Source: Myxococcales bacterium
GTDB lineage: Bacteria > Myxococcota_A > Polyangia > Polyangiales > Polyangiaceae
Reading direction: 5' to 3'
DNA length: 64,000 nt
Assembly (NCBI GenBank): GCA_016712525.1
Contig: JADJQX010000006.1
Location: 868,001-932,000 of the forward strand
Shown here: positions 7,011 to 19,476 of the stretch, piece after piece
Layout: the number at the start of each line of letters is the position of its first letter
How positions within the stretch are numbered: the first letter of the stretch is position 1
Position numbers and translations under genes: made by a program
The notes under the pieces: model-generated
What the model was told of the DNA's origin: nothing
What the model saw: the letters and a program-made list of their open reading frames with translations, nothing else
The model's database searches: none

Positions 7011-9389
7011 GTGACCCACGACCCGAGAGAGGGCTCGTCGCCCGATCTCGGGGGCGAGCACGAAGGCCCGAGCTCGCTGCCGGCCTCGTCCGACCCGATG
7101 GTCGTCGCGGGGCGCTTCGAGCTCGGCGCGCCGCTCGGGGTGGGCCGGCGCTCGTCCGTGATGCGCGCGCGCGATCGTCGGACCGGCTTTCCCGTCGCGG
7201 TGAAGCTCGTCTCTTCTGGGGACGGGCGCGCCGTCGACGTCGCTCGTGTCGCGGCCGAGGCCGAGGCCCTAGGGAGAATGGCCTCGCGCCACGTGGTGAC
7301 CGCGCACGAGCACGGCGAGGACCCCGTGCTCGGGGCGTACCTCGTGCTCGACGTGGTCGAGGGCGTACCCCTCGGACCGAACGTGCTCGGGAGGCCTTTT
7401 TTGCCGCACGAGGTGCTCCGTGTGGCGCGAGGTCTGCTCGCGGGCCTCGCCGCGTCGCACGCCGCCGGCATCGTGCACCACGACGTGCGGCCCGAGAACG
7501 TGCTCGTCTCGGGCGAGCGGCTCGAAGGGGCCGTGTTGGTCGATTTCGACGCGTCGAGCGCGGTGCGCACCCGGGGCGAGCCCTTGCGTGGCGTCGCGCC
7601 GTACGTGGCGCCGGAGCGCCTCGCAGGAGCCCAGGGCGACTCGCGCAGCGACGTGTTCTCGGCGGGCGTGCTCCTCTTCGGGCTGCTCGGGTACCCCGGC
7701 ACGCCCGAGGAGGGGCCGTTCGCCGTACCGCTCTCCGCGGTGCCGAAGCCGCTCTCGACCGTGCTCGAGCGTATGGTCGCGCGTGACCCGGCGGCGCGCT
7801 TCGCCACGGCCACGGACGCCCTCGCCGTCGTGCTCGATCTCGACACGGCGCCCATCGAGGACGGCGTCGATCCGCGGGCGCTTCCTCACGTCGCGGTGGC
7901 GGGCTCGGAGGGCCCCTCGCGGGCGAGCGGAGCTCCGGTCGAAGGCTCGGTAAACATTGGGCTTTTTCGCCTTTCGGGGGATCCGCTCGTCGCCCTCCGC
8001 GAGTGCCTCTCGCAGCTCGACGTGGTGCTCCTCGGGGCCCTCGCGCGGCGCCCGTCGGAGGTGGGGCGCGTGGCGAAGCTCGTGCGCGCCAGCCTCGAGC
8101 TCTCGTTCGGCGAGGCGGCGTCGTGGGCCGAAGGCTCGGAGCTTTCTCGCGCGTTCGCCGCGGCGCTCCTCGGGGCACGGGCGCGGCGCTCGTTCACGAT
8201 CGTGCGAGAGCTCGACCCGGAGGCGCTCGACGTCGAGACCCACGCGCTGCTCGCGACGCTCGTCGGGGTGCTCGCGACCCCGTCGTCGAGCCTGTCCGCG
8301 CTCTCGGTCGTGCGTCGCGCCTCGGCGAGGCTGCGCGCCGAGCCCGGGACGGTCCGTGCCTCGCGCGCGACGCTGCTCGTCGCCGAGGCCGCCCTCTCGG
8401 TCATGGCCGAGTCTCGACCCGCGCGGTCGGCGATGGGCGAAATCGAGGTCCTCTCGGCGCAGAGCGAGGGGCACGCCGTCCCGCCGCTCGATGCGCTCGC
8501 GAGGGCGCTTTGGCTGGGCCAAGTGGCGTCCAACGAAGATCCCGTGGTCGCGCGCGAGGCGCTCGAGAGGGCGGCGAAGGTGGCGCTCTCCGCGAAGAGC
8601 GCGCTGCTCGAGGCGCGCGTGCTCTCGGAGCTCGGGAGGCTCCTCGTGCAAGACGGCGCGACCCGAGAGCTCGGGACCGGCTGGCTCGTCCGCGTCGAAG
8701 AGCTCGCGGCGCACGGTGATGCGCCGACGTTCGTCCACGCGAGCCACCACGACCGCGGAGGTGCGTGCCTGCTCCGTGGGCGCTACGAGGACGCGGCTCG
8801 TCACTACGCCAAGGCGAAGGACGTGCTCTCCGACGAAGGGGAGACCGACGGCACGATGCTCTCGGTGGCGAGCCTCGTCCTCACCGAGCTCTCGTGCGGA
8901 AGGCTCCCCGAGGCGCTCGAGACCGCCAAAGACCTCGTCGAGCCGAGGCTCGCGACGTGTGACGCGCGCACCGCAGCCTTCGCGTTCTTCGCGCGCTCGC
9001 AGGTGGCCCTCGCGTCCGGAGACAGGAGCCGCGCCCACCGCGACGTAGAGCGCGCACGAGACTACGCCGCGAGGGTCGCGCGTGGTGCGAGGGACGCCGT
9101 CGGCCTCGTGGAGATCGCGGCCGCCCTCTTGCGCGTGCTCGAGCCCGAGCCGCCTTCGGGTCCGTCCCTGTCGGGCACGCTGGGCGCCCATCGCGGCGGC
9201 GCCGTGCGCTTTTTGCCCATTCTCCGCGCGATCGTCGCGAGGGTCCCGGATGCCTTCGTCCGCGTCCCTCTGCTCGACGCGATCGACGGCGCTCTCCGCG
9301 ATTTCGGGGGCGCGGAGACGACCGAGCGCGCCACGTTGCCCCCGCCGGAGGCGACCACCGACGGCCCGCCCCCTCGCCCCTCGGGATGA
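7011..9389 (+). CDS. Large protein with degenerate Ser/Thr kinase domain and helical-repeat C-terminus
   Basis: 792 aa from GTG 7011; upstream frame is not used because it overlaps a better lipoprotein gene. Residues ~33-285 form a Hanks-type kinase fold: Gly loop LGVGRR, VAVK with K65, then HHDVRPEN (156-163) in place of HRDLKPEN, DFD (178-180) in place of DFG, and APE in VAPERL. The catalytic Asp158 and Asn163 remain, but the HRD Arg, the catalytic-loop Lys (now R160) and the DFG Gly are changed, so activity is doubtful. Residues ~300-760 are Ala/Leu-rich helices resembling a TPR-like array. Likely a cytoplasmic regulator or scaffold; partners unknown. Confidence 0.8.
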   Translation: MTHDPREGSSPDLGGEHEGPSSLPASSDPMVVAGRFELGAPLGVGRRSSVMRARDRRTGFPVAVKLVSSGDGRAVDVARVAAEAEALGRMASRHVVTAHEHGEDPVLGAYLVLDVVEGVPLGPNVLGRPFLPHEVLRVARGLLAGLAASHAAGIVHHDVRPENVLVSGERLEGAVLVDFDASSAVRTRGEPLRGVAPYVAPERLAGAQGDSRSDVFSAGVLLFGLLGYPGTPEEGPFAVPLSAVPKPLSTVLERMVARDPAARFATATDALAVVLDLDTAPIEDGVDPRALPHVAVAGSEGPSRASGAPVEGSVNIGLFRLSGDPLVALRECLSQLDVVLLGALARRPSEVGRVAKLVRASLELSFGEAASWAEGSELSRAFAAALLGARARRSFTIVRELDPEALDVETHALLATLVGVLATPSSSLSALSVVRRASARLRAEPGTVRASRATLLVAEAALSVMAESRPARSAMGEIEVLSAQSEGHAVPPLDALARALWLGQVASNEDPVVAREALERAAKVALSAKSALLEARVLSELGRLLVQDGATRELGTGWLVRVEELAAHGDAPTFVHASHHDRGGACLLRGRYEDAARHYAKAKDVLSDEGETDGTMLSVASLVLTELSCGRLPEALETAKDLVEPRLATCDARTAAFAFFARSQVALASGDRSRAHRDVERARDYAARVARGARDAVGLVEIAAALLRVLEPEPPSGPSLSGTLGAHRGGAVRFLPILRAIVARVPDAFVRVPLLDAIDGALRDFGGAETTERATLPPPEATTDGPPPRPSG

Positions 9390-9450
9390 CGCCGCGCGGC
9401 ACCGTGTCGGCTGTCGCGCATTCCGTGCGCCTGTGGCAGAGTCCCGCGCC

Positions 9451-10617
9451 ATGGAAGCCACCGGAAAAAAGAGCCGCCTCGGCATCGTCGGCTACGACTC
9501 GTTCCACTTCGTCGTCGAGAACATGGAGCGCTCGCGCAAGTTCTACGCCGACAGGCTCGACTTCAAAGAGGTCGCGCGCGCCGGCGACGAGCTCGCCTCG
9601 CGTGGCGGGCAGGCGTCGACGGTGTACGGCGCGGGCGACGTGCGGGTGTGTGTCTCGTCGCCGCTCACGCAGGCCTCGAAGGCCGCGCGCTACCTGAAGC
9701 GGCACCCGGCCGGCGTCATGAGCCTCTCGTTCCGCGTCGAGGATCTCGACGCGACGATGGCCTTCCTCGAAGAGCGCGGCGGCACCTTCCTCGCCGATCC
9801 CCTCGAGGACAAGGACGAGAAGGGCGGCACGTACCGCTCGGTCGAGATCGCGACGCCCCTCGGTGACGTCGCCTTCCGTTTCGTCGAGCGTAAGGGCTAC
9901 GCGCGCTTCGCTCCGGGGTTCGCCGACGTGGGCCCGGGCAACGCGAGCCAGCCCGAAAATGCCTATGGTATCCGCAACATCGACCACGTCACGTCGAACG
10001 GGCTCACCATGCAGCCGATCATTGCATGGTACAAGGACGTGCTCGGCTTCGAGCCCTTCTGGGACGTGAGCTTCCACACGAAGGACGTGGCCAAGGAGCG
10101 CGCGTCGGGCTCGGGGCTCAAGTCGATCGTCATGTGGGACCCGGGCAGCGGCGTGAAGTTCGCCACGAACGAGCCGCTCCGCCCCTTCTTCCGCGACTCG
10201 CAGATCGCGAAGTTCGTCGACGACAACGCGGGCAACGGCGTGCAGCACATCGCGTTCGCGGTGACGAACATCCTCTGGTCGGTCGAGGAGCTGAAGGCCC
10301 GCGGCGTCGAGTTCATGCCGACCCACCCGGCGTACTACCAAGACCTCCCGGCGCGCCTCGCGAACCTCGGGATCACCAACGTGGCCGCCGAGCTGCGTGA
10401 GCTCGAGCGCCTCCAGATCCTCGTCGACGGCGCGCACGACAAGTACATGCTCCAGATCTTCATGCGCGAGGCCGCCGCCATGTACGACGAGAGCCGCGCC
10501 GGCCCGTTCTTCTACGAGATCATCCAGCGCGCGGGCGACGAAGGGTTCGGCTACGGGAACTTCCGCGCCCTCTTCGAGAGCATCGAACGGGCTCAAAAAG
10601 CCGCGCAAAACGGCTAA
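9451..10617 (+). CDS. hppD: 4-hydroxyphenylpyruvate dioxygenase
   Basis: Non-haem Fe(II) dioxygenase that turns 4-hydroxyphenylpyruvate into homogentisate in tyrosine breakdown. 388 aa, the usual bacterial length, made of two vicinal-oxygen-chelate domains (N-terminal GYDSFHFVVENM, C-terminal NIDHVTSNG). The iron triad is visible: H179 (IDHVT), H266 (VQHIAF) and E356 (FFYEIIQR). The GFGYGNF C-terminal helix is also typical. Start ATG 9451. It is not next to hmgA or a fumarylacetoacetase gene here. The 3' end converges on the solute-binding protein gene with only 9 bp between stops. Confidence 0.95.
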   Translation: MEATGKKSRLGIVGYDSFHFVVENMERSRKFYADRLDFKEVARAGDELASRGGQASTVYGAGDVRVCVSSPLTQASKAARYLKRHPAGVMSLSFRVEDLDATMAFLEERGGTFLADPLEDKDEKGGTYRSVEIATPLGDVAFRFVERKGYARFAPGFADVGPGNASQPENAYGIRNIDHVTSNGLTMQPIIAWYKDVLGFEPFWDVSFHTKDVAKERASGSGLKSIVMWDPGSGVKFATNEPLRPFFRDSQIAKFVDDNAGNGVQHIAFAVTNILWSVEELKARGVEFMPTHPAYYQDLPARLANLGITNVAAELRELERLQILVDGAHDKYMLQIFMREAAAMYDESRAGPFFYEIIQRAGDEGFGYGNFRALFESIERAQKAAQNG

Positions 10618-10626
10618 TTCGCCCCA

Positions 10627-12093
10627 TCACGGGAGGCTTTGGAGCCCGCCGAGCCTCCCGTCGCGCGCGGGCACGTAGCCGCTCGCGCGCGAGGAGAGCA
10701 CCACCACGTGATCCTCGTGCACCACGGGCAAGAGGTACGCGCGGTCGTGCACGAGCCGCTCGAGGCGCGCGTACACGGCCGCTCGCGCCGACGTGTCCAG
10801 CACGGAGTCGCCCTCGTCGAGCAACGCGTCGAGCTCGGCGTCGCGGACGCGCCCGCGGTTCGAGCCCACGGGAGGGACGTTCGAGCCGTGCAAGAAGGTG
10901 CGGAGGACGTTGGGCTCGATCACCTCGGGGAGCTGCAAGAGCGCGAGCTCGAAGTCGCCTTTGCCGAGGCGCGCGAGCAGCGTGCCGAGCTCGACCGACA
11001 CCACCTCGACGGTCACGCCGATCTCGGCGAGCTCTTCGGCCATGACCCGCGCGAGCAGCTTGCGTGCGCGATCCGTCGAGACGAGCAGCGTGAGCGTCGG
11101 GTGCTCTGCCGAGGCCTCGCGGAGGAGCGCGCGGGCGGCCTCGACGTTCCGTGGCTCGCTCGGAAAATCGCGGGGCGCGGCCCAATGCCCGGGTGGGAGC
11201 ACGGCGTCCGCGGGGCGTGCATGACCGGCGAAGAGCGCACGCGCGAAGAGCTCTCGATCGAGCCCGAGGGAGATCGCGCGCCTCACCTTCGGGTCGGCGA
11301 GCGCGCCTCGATCGCAGCGCGGCAGGAGGTAGGTGACGCTCGCACCCGGGCGTGTCACGACCCGGAGGCCGGTCCCCGCGCGTGTGTCCTCGAACGAAGG
11401 GAGGAGCGTGGGAGAGAAGGCGTTCTGCACGACGTCGGCCCGGCCCGCGTGGAGGCGCAGCGCACGTGCGTTCTCGTCACGTACGGCCCGTAGCACGACG
11501 CCGTGGGACCCCGGCCTCGAGGGCTCGAGCGCGACGAACCCCTCTCCGAGGCGCGCGACCTTGTACGGGCCGAGCCCGTCGAGGGTGCCGTCGGGGGCAG
11601 GGGGACTCGCGGCCTCGTCGGCGCGGAGCACGGGCAGCTCGAGGTCGGTGAGGAGCGTCGCGTGTGGCCGCGACAGCGTGAAGGTCACGTCGAGCGGACC
11701 GTCGGCCTCGACGCGCTCGATCGTCTCGAGGACCTTGGCGTGGCGCGAGGCGACCGCGGGCGCCTTGAAGGCCGATATCGTGGCGACGACGTCCCCCGCG
11801 GCGAGCGGCTTGCCACCGTGAAATCGTGCGTCGTTTCGGAGCTTTACGTGAAGCTTGAGCGGGCCCTCGAACGTGTACGAGGCCGCGAGGACCGGCACGG
11901 GCGCGAGGGTCTCCGGGTGGATCCCGAAGAGCCCCGCGTGGAGGAGGCGCGTCGCGCGGAGGCCTACCGCGTCGGTCGCGTACCGCGGATCGAGCGTCTC
12001 CGGGGGGCTCGTCACGAGCACCTCGAGGGGCCTCTCGCCGCGCTCGGGTGCGGTCGTGCAGGCGGCGCTCGCGAGCGTGAGCCCGAGCCCCAC
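10627..12093 (-). CDS. ABC transporter solute-binding lipoprotein, family 5 (oligopeptide/nickel type)
   Basis: Extracytoplasmic binding protein of the SBP_bac_5 family. The mature part opens TSPPETLDPRYATDAVG and HAGLFG, followed by LKLHVKLRNDARFHGGKPLAAGDVV, the family's usual DpnA/OppA-like entry. Later segments (VRRAISLGLDRELFARALFAGHARPA, ADAVLPPG) match the peptide-binding domain. The lipobox is LASAAC. The start is uncertain: the frame is open upstream, but GTG 12093 is the only in-frame candidate near the lipobox and gives an unusually short, uncharged n-region. 488 aa from there. No permease or ATPase genes are adjacent. It diverges from dacB. Confidence 0.8.
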   Translation of the reverse strand: MGLGLTLASAACTTAPERGERPLEVLVTSPPETLDPRYATDAVGLRATRLLHAGLFGIHPETLAPVPVLAASYTFEGPLKLHVKLRNDARFHGGKPLAAGDVVATISAFKAPAVASRHAKVLETIERVEADGPLDVTFTLSRPHATLLTDLELPVLRADEAASPPAPDGTLDGLGPYKVARLGEGFVALEPSRPGSHGVVLRAVRDENARALRLHAGRADVVQNAFSPTLLPSFEDTRAGTGLRVVTRPGASVTYLLPRCDRGALADPKVRRAISLGLDRELFARALFAGHARPADAVLPPGHWAAPRDFPSEPRNVEAARALLREASAEHPTLTLLVSTDRARKLLARVMAEELAEIGVTVEVVSVELGTLLARLGKGDFELALLQLPEVIEPNVLRTFLHGSNVPPVGSNRGRVRDAELDALLDEGDSVLDTSARAAVYARLERLVHDRAYLLPVVHEDHVVVLSSRASGYVPARDGRLGGLQSLP

Positions 12094-12141
12094 GAGCGCT
12101 CGGGCTTTCCACCCGGCCCGAGTGAGGCTAGACCCTCGGCC

Positions 12142-13629
12142 ATGCGACGTGGAGTTCTCGCGGGCCTCGTCTTCGCCGTGGTCCTGACCGCTCGGCACGC
12201 CTCGTCCCAAGGGGGCGCGGGCGACGAGCCATCCGCCAAGGGGGGCGGCGGGCAGGGAAGCGTGCCCGAGCTCGTGGCGGCCGTGCGCGCCCTCGCGAAG
12301 GACAAGTCCTTCCGCGACGCCCAGGTCGGCATCGAGATCATGGAGATCGACTCCGGCGCGGTGTGGGCTTCGCACGGAGAGCACACGGCGTTGAACCCGG
12401 CGTCGAACGCCAAGGTCTTCACCGCCGCCGCCTCGCTCGCGCTCCTCCACGGCTCCTTTCGTTACCAGACCACGCTGAGCGGTGCACTGAAAGGCACCAC
12501 GGTCGACGGGCCGCTCGTGCTGCGCTCGAACGGCGACCCGTCGCTCCAGACCGAAGACCTCTACGGCCTCGTGCGCGATCTCGTGGCGCGCGGCGTGAAG
12601 AAGATCGAGGGCGACATCGTGGTCGACCAGCGCTTCTTCGACGGCGAGACCACGCCGCCCGCGTTCGAGCAGCAGCCGAACGAGTGGGCCTATTTCCGCG
12701 CGCCCGTGAGCGCCGTCGCCATCAACGAGAACACCGTCACGCTCCACGTACGCCCCACTCAAGACGGGCAGAACGCTCACGTGTCGTTCGATCCGCCCGG
12801 GTTCGTCGACATCGACGGGGCCGTCAAGACGAAGGGCTCCGGCGCCGACACCGTGGGGCTCGCGCTCGCGCCGAACGGAAAGAGGCTCACCGCCAAGCTC
12901 TCGGGGGCCGTGGCCGAGGACGCGAAGCTCGTCCACTACGTTCGTCGCGTCGAGGATCCGACGCTGCTCGCGGGGTACGCGCTGAAGTCCGTGCTCGAGG
13001 ATCGTGGCATCAAGGTCACGGGCGACGTGAAGCCGGGGCAGGGCGGCGGCAAGGCCACCGTGCTCGCCCGTCACGAGTCGGCGCCCCTCTCGTCGCTGCT
13101 CTATTCGCTCGGAAAACAGAGCGATAACTTCTACGCCGAGATGATCTTCAAGTCTCTCGGGGGCGAGCGCAAGGGGCGCCCCGCGAAGAGCGCCGACGCC
13201 GCCGAGGTGGTCACCAAATGGCTCGCGGCCGGCAATATGCTCGAGCCCGGCACGGTCATCAAGAACGGCTCGGGGCTCTTCGACGCGAACCGCGTCACGG
13301 CCCACGGCGTCACCCTCGTGCTCCGTGACGCATGGAACGATCCGTCGCGCCGCGCCGAGATGGTCGCCGAGCTCGCCATCGGCGGCGTCGACGGCACACT
13401 CCACAAGCGCTTCCGAAACCGCGCGAAGCACATGGCCATCCGCGCGAAGACGGGCACCCTCGACGACACCATCGCGCTCTCGGGCTACGTGCTCGCCCCG
13501 CCCGGCAAGAGCCCCGTCGCGTTCTCCATCTTGTTCAACAAGGTCTCGGGCAAGGGTGGCGCCGCGAGGTCGGCGGCCGACGAGCTCGTCGAGAAGGTGC
13601 ACGACAAGCTCTGGTCCCACGGCGGCTAA
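12142..13629 (+). CDS. dacB: D-alanyl-D-alanine carboxypeptidase/endopeptidase, PBP4 (peptidase S13) family
   Basis: Periplasmic serine peptidase that trims or cleaves peptidoglycan cross-links. 495 aa with signal peptide (MRRGVLAGLVFAVVL). The three penicillin-binding motifs are present: S88-N-A-K91 (nucleophile), S327-D-N329, and K436-T-G438. The long insert between the first two motifs is typical of the S13 family. The substrate-binding domain includes GPLVLRSNGDPSL and VDQRFFDGE, as in E. coli DacB. Start ATG 12142, 48 bp from the divergent binding-protein gene. Converges on the sigma-factor gene with a 112-bp gap. Confidence 0.93.
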   Translation: MRRGVLAGLVFAVVLTARHASSQGGAGDEPSAKGGGGQGSVPELVAAVRALAKDKSFRDAQVGIEIMEIDSGAVWASHGEHTALNPASNAKVFTAAASLALLHGSFRYQTTLSGALKGTTVDGPLVLRSNGDPSLQTEDLYGLVRDLVARGVKKIEGDIVVDQRFFDGETTPPAFEQQPNEWAYFRAPVSAVAINENTVTLHVRPTQDGQNAHVSFDPPGFVDIDGAVKTKGSGADTVGLALAPNGKRLTAKLSGAVAEDAKLVHYVRRVEDPTLLAGYALKSVLEDRGIKVTGDVKPGQGGGKATVLARHESAPLSSLLYSLGKQSDNFYAEMIFKSLGGERKGRPAKSADAAEVVTKWLAAGNMLEPGTVIKNGSGLFDANRVTAHGVTLVLRDAWNDPSRRAEMVAELAIGGVDGTLHKRFRNRAKHMAIRAKTGTLDDTIALSGYVLAPPGKSPVAFSILFNKVSGKGGAARSAADELVEKVHDKLWSHGG

Positions 13630-13741
13630 GTCGCCGAATCAAAAGGGGAAACAGGCTTCGCTGTGTCGGCCGCGGTGGCGTTCGCGCGCCTCCCTGGGCC
13701 CGGGTTGGGGCCGTCGGGGGCGCGCGCGCCGCTCGAGTGGC

Positions 13742-15208
<1,467 letters not shown>

Positions 15209-15712
15209 GGGGGAGTCCTTGCGTGGGCGGGCGGAGGAAGAGGGAAGGAAGGCGGGCGTGCGAGGCGGAGGCGAGTGCGAGGCAGAAGAGCGAGGCGAAG
15301 AGGCGAAGCGAGACCGGTGCTCGCGCGTGGGCACATCGACCGAGGTGCAGGCGGTCGTGGCGCCGTTCGAGGTGGCGCCGTCGAGGCCCTTATTTCTCCG
15401 GGGATGCCGTCGAAATGTGCAACCTACACTTTGACAACGAGGCGGTTCGGGTTCAGAGCTAAGCGCGTCCCCCATTTGGGGACTTCCAAGCGTATCGAGG
15501 GGAAGCAGCGGCGGTCTTCGGGGGCACGAGAGGCTCGGGCTCCGAAGAGCATACGTGGCCTCGCGCCCGCCGTACCGCACTCGTTTGAGAGCGGCGCGAA
15601 GGTTCGGGGCTCTTGCTGCCCATGCAATCCTCGTTCCTCGAAGCGACGTGTGGGCGCGGGTGCGAAAGGCCTTGGGTCGACGCACCGCCCCGTTGCATGG
15701 AAGCACGGAGTG
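15209..15712. other. 504-bp intergenic region between divergent sigma and ABC-exporter genes
   Basis: No convincing gene. It holds the divergent promoters. A TTGACA hexamer lies at 15431-15436 but no good -10 follows at 16-18 bp. A palindromic block at 15468-15490 is shared with the foldback element at 54 kb. Several short frames here are arginine-rich and look non-coding. Confidence 0.6.
15468..15490 (+). repeat. CCCC-n-GGGGACTTCCAAG block shared with the 54-kb element
   Basis: TCCCCC-ATTT-GGGG-ACTTCCAAG. The same block with spacer GTC occurs twice (54379-54401 and 54538-54560) inside the foldback element at 54354-54587. It could be a relic of such an element or a shared protein site. Confidence 0.6.
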
Positions 15713-17446
15713 ATGGCGGCCCGACCCACCCTCTACGCGCGGCTCGCCGCCTCGGCCTCGGCCCGGCCAGGCACCGGGGCGCTCTTCCTTTTTTGCACGG
15801 CTACGCACGGAGTTGCGCATGGGGCGATGGCGCTCGCCGCAGGCGCGCTCGTGCGGCATTTGGCGGGCTCTTCCGCCGACGTGAGCGTGGCCGGGCTCGG
15901 ACCCGCGGGGGGAGCGACGATCGCGCTCGGGGGCCTCGTCGCCGCGTTCGTGAAGCTCGTCTCTGCCGTGGGCGCGGCCCGGGCGCGGGCCCAGCTCGTC
16001 GGTGCGGCCTCCGAGCACCTCCGCGAAGAGGTGCTGGAAGCACGGCTGGCCGGCGAGGTGAGCCAACCGGGGCACGACGATCATGGACCTGCACCGAAGT
16101 TGGCAACCGAGCGCGCCGCGCGGGACCTCGCCGCGTTGACCACACATGTGCGTGAAGTGGAGCTCGCGCTGGACGCGGGGGTGCTCCGAGCCGCGCGCGC
16201 CCTCTTCGAGCTCGTCCCGGTCGCCGTCGCGCTCGTGCTCGTGGATCCGTGGCTCGCGGCGGGCGCGCTGCTCGTGCTCGCGCCGTTCGGTGCGGCGCTG
16301 TCGAGGCTTCGACGCGGCCTCGGGGCGCGGCAAGCGCGTGTCCTCGTCGAGACCGAGTCCCTGCTCGCCGCGGCGGACGACGCGGTGACCCACGCCGATC
16401 TCTTCCGTGTCTACGGGGCCGAGGACAGGGCGCGCGCGACCGTGCGGTCGGCGGGGGCACGTGTCGCCGAGCTCGGGACCTGGGTCGCCGTTCGTGGGGC
16501 GCTGCTCTCCTCCGGGAACGAGGTCTTGGGGGCGCTCGCGCTGCTCGCCGTGGTGGCGGGGCAGGGGGCGCTCCCGGCCGCGAACCGAGCCCATGTGGTC
16601 CCGTTTTCTATCGTGTTTTTCTTGGCTTACAAGCCCATGAGGGACCTGTCCGACGCGAGGCTCGCGTGGTCGAAGGGGGAGGCCGCGCTCGGGGCCATCG
16701 CACGCGCCGTGGGGGGCGTCCTGGGGGCTCGCGGCACCGCCTCCGGGGGAGCTCCCCCTCCATCTCTCGCCGCCGCGCCCCTCGACGGGCTCGTCTGCCG
16801 GGGCCTGGTTCTCGCGCACGTCGGAGGGGCGCCGATCGATCTCACGCTCGCGCCGGGCGAGATCGTGGGGATCGTGGCGCCGACCGGTCACGGCAAGACG
16901 AGCCTGCTCCGCGTGCTGCTGGGGCTCTCTCTCCCCGAGCGAGGCGAGGTGACATACGGAGCGCGGGCGCTCTCGGCCGAGCTCGGGCCTCGTGAGCGAC
17001 CGTTCGCGTGGGTACCCCAAGACGCCGCGCTCGTCGCGGGGACCGTGCTCGACAACGTGGTCCTCGGAGGTCGCGTCGACGAGGCCGCCGCACGTTCCGC
17101 GCTCGACTCGGTGTCGGGGGGCCGCCTCGGCGCCCGCGCGGACGGGGATCCTTCGGCGCTCTCGGGGGGCGAACGTCAGTGGGTCGCGCTCGCGCGTGCG
17201 CTCGTGTCGGGTCGGCCGATTCTCCTGCTCGACGAGCCCACGAGCGGCCTCGACGCGGAGAGCCAAACGCGAGTGCTCGAGGCCATTTCCAGCCTCCGCG
17301 GCACACGCACCGTCGTGCTCGTGACCCACAGGCGCGAGGCGCTGTCCGTGTGCGACCGGGTCTACGATCTCGAAGCGCGCGCGTTCGTCGAGCGAGGCCC
17401 TTTGGCAGGGGATGCACCCGTGCGCCAAACGCGCGCTATTTCTTGA
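15713..17446 (+). CDS. ABC exporter, fused permease and ATPase
   Basis: 577 aa from ATG 15713. Residues ~1-330 are a hydrophobic, alanine-rich permease domain with about five or six membrane segments and the VFFLAYKPMRDLSDA end typical of type IV exporters. The ATPase follows: Walker A APTGHGKTS (K395), signature LSGGERQ, Walker B ILLLDEP (D507, E508), D-loop SGLD and H-loop LVTHRREA. All catalytic residues are intact. It works as a homo- or heterodimer in the inner membrane; the substrate is unknown. The 3' end overlaps the convergent small gene by 11 bp. Confidence 0.88.
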   Translation: MAARPTLYARLAASASARPGTGALFLFCTATHGVAHGAMALAAGALVRHLAGSSADVSVAGLGPAGGATIALGGLVAAFVKLVSAVGAARARAQLVGAASEHLREEVLEARLAGEVSQPGHDDHGPAPKLATERAARDLAALTTHVREVELALDAGVLRAARALFELVPVAVALVLVDPWLAAGALLVLAPFGAALSRLRRGLGARQARVLVETESLLAAADDAVTHADLFRVYGAEDRARATVRSAGARVAELGTWVAVRGALLSSGNEVLGALALLAVVAGQGALPAANRAHVVPFSIVFFLAYKPMRDLSDARLAWSKGEAALGAIARAVGGVLGARGTASGGAPPPSLAAAPLDGLVCRGLVLAHVGGAPIDLTLAPGEIVGIVAPTGHGKTSLLRVLLGLSLPERGEVTYGARALSAELGPRERPFAWVPQDAALVAGTVLDNVVLGGRVDEAAARSALDSVSGGRLGARADGDPSALSGGERQWVALARALVSGRPILLLDEPTSGLDAESQTRVLEAISSLRGTRTVVLVTHRREALSVCDRVYDLEARAFVERGPLAGDAPVRQTRAIS

Positions 17447-17804
17447 GGCGGGCCTTCAGCGCGGCGAGCTCCGCGTCGACCTCACGCTCGACCCGCGCGG
17501 CCTTCTCGGCGCGCTCCTCGGCCTCGCGTTTGTCGCGCGCGGCGCGCTCTTCGTTGGCGCGCGCGGCGGCCTTGAGCTTGTCGTGGGCGGCTCGTTCGCG
17601 GTCCTCGTCGGTCGCCTCGGGCTCGCTCTCCGGTCCGGGGCCGAAGAGGCCCTCTTCGAGCTTCTTTCCGAGGCCTTTGGCCTGTTCGACGCTCTTCTTC
17701 GCGAACGCCTTGGCCGCGGCCTTGCTCTGCTCGACGGCCGCCTCTTGGGCGCGCTCGGCGAGCTTGTCGGATACCTTTTTTTTCCAGTCGTCGAAGATGC
17801 TCAT
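17436..17804 (-). CDS. Small highly charged coiled-coil protein, unknown function
   Basis: 122 aa starting MSIFDDWKKKVSDKLAERAQ. About half of the residues are Lys, Glu, Arg or Ala in heptad-like order, so a long coiled coil is predicted from ~residue 10 to the end, broken by a Gly/Pro hinge (GLFGPGPESEPEATDED). No signal peptide or membrane segment. ATG 17804 is followed by a normal coding pattern. The gene's last 11 bp overlap the ABC exporter's end in convergent orientation. Not assigned to a family. Confidence 0.7.
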   Translation of the reverse strand: MSIFDDWKKKVSDKLAERAQEAAVEQSKAAAKAFAKKSVEQAKGLGKKLEEGLFGPGPESEPEATDEDRERAAHDKLKAAARANEERAARDKREAEERAEKAARVEREVDAELAALKARLKK

Positions 17805-17887
17805 GGCGCGAAACCGGTACGGCCCTCTCTCTTCGAGCGTAACGCCGCGCGCGAGCTTCGCTCGAAAATTCCCGCAGGGCTCCTCGG

Positions 17888-19420
<1,533 letters not shown>

Positions 19421-19476
19421 CCGAGGATTGTCGAGAATCCTCGGGCGTCGCGCAACGCGCGTGTGCGGTCCCACGT

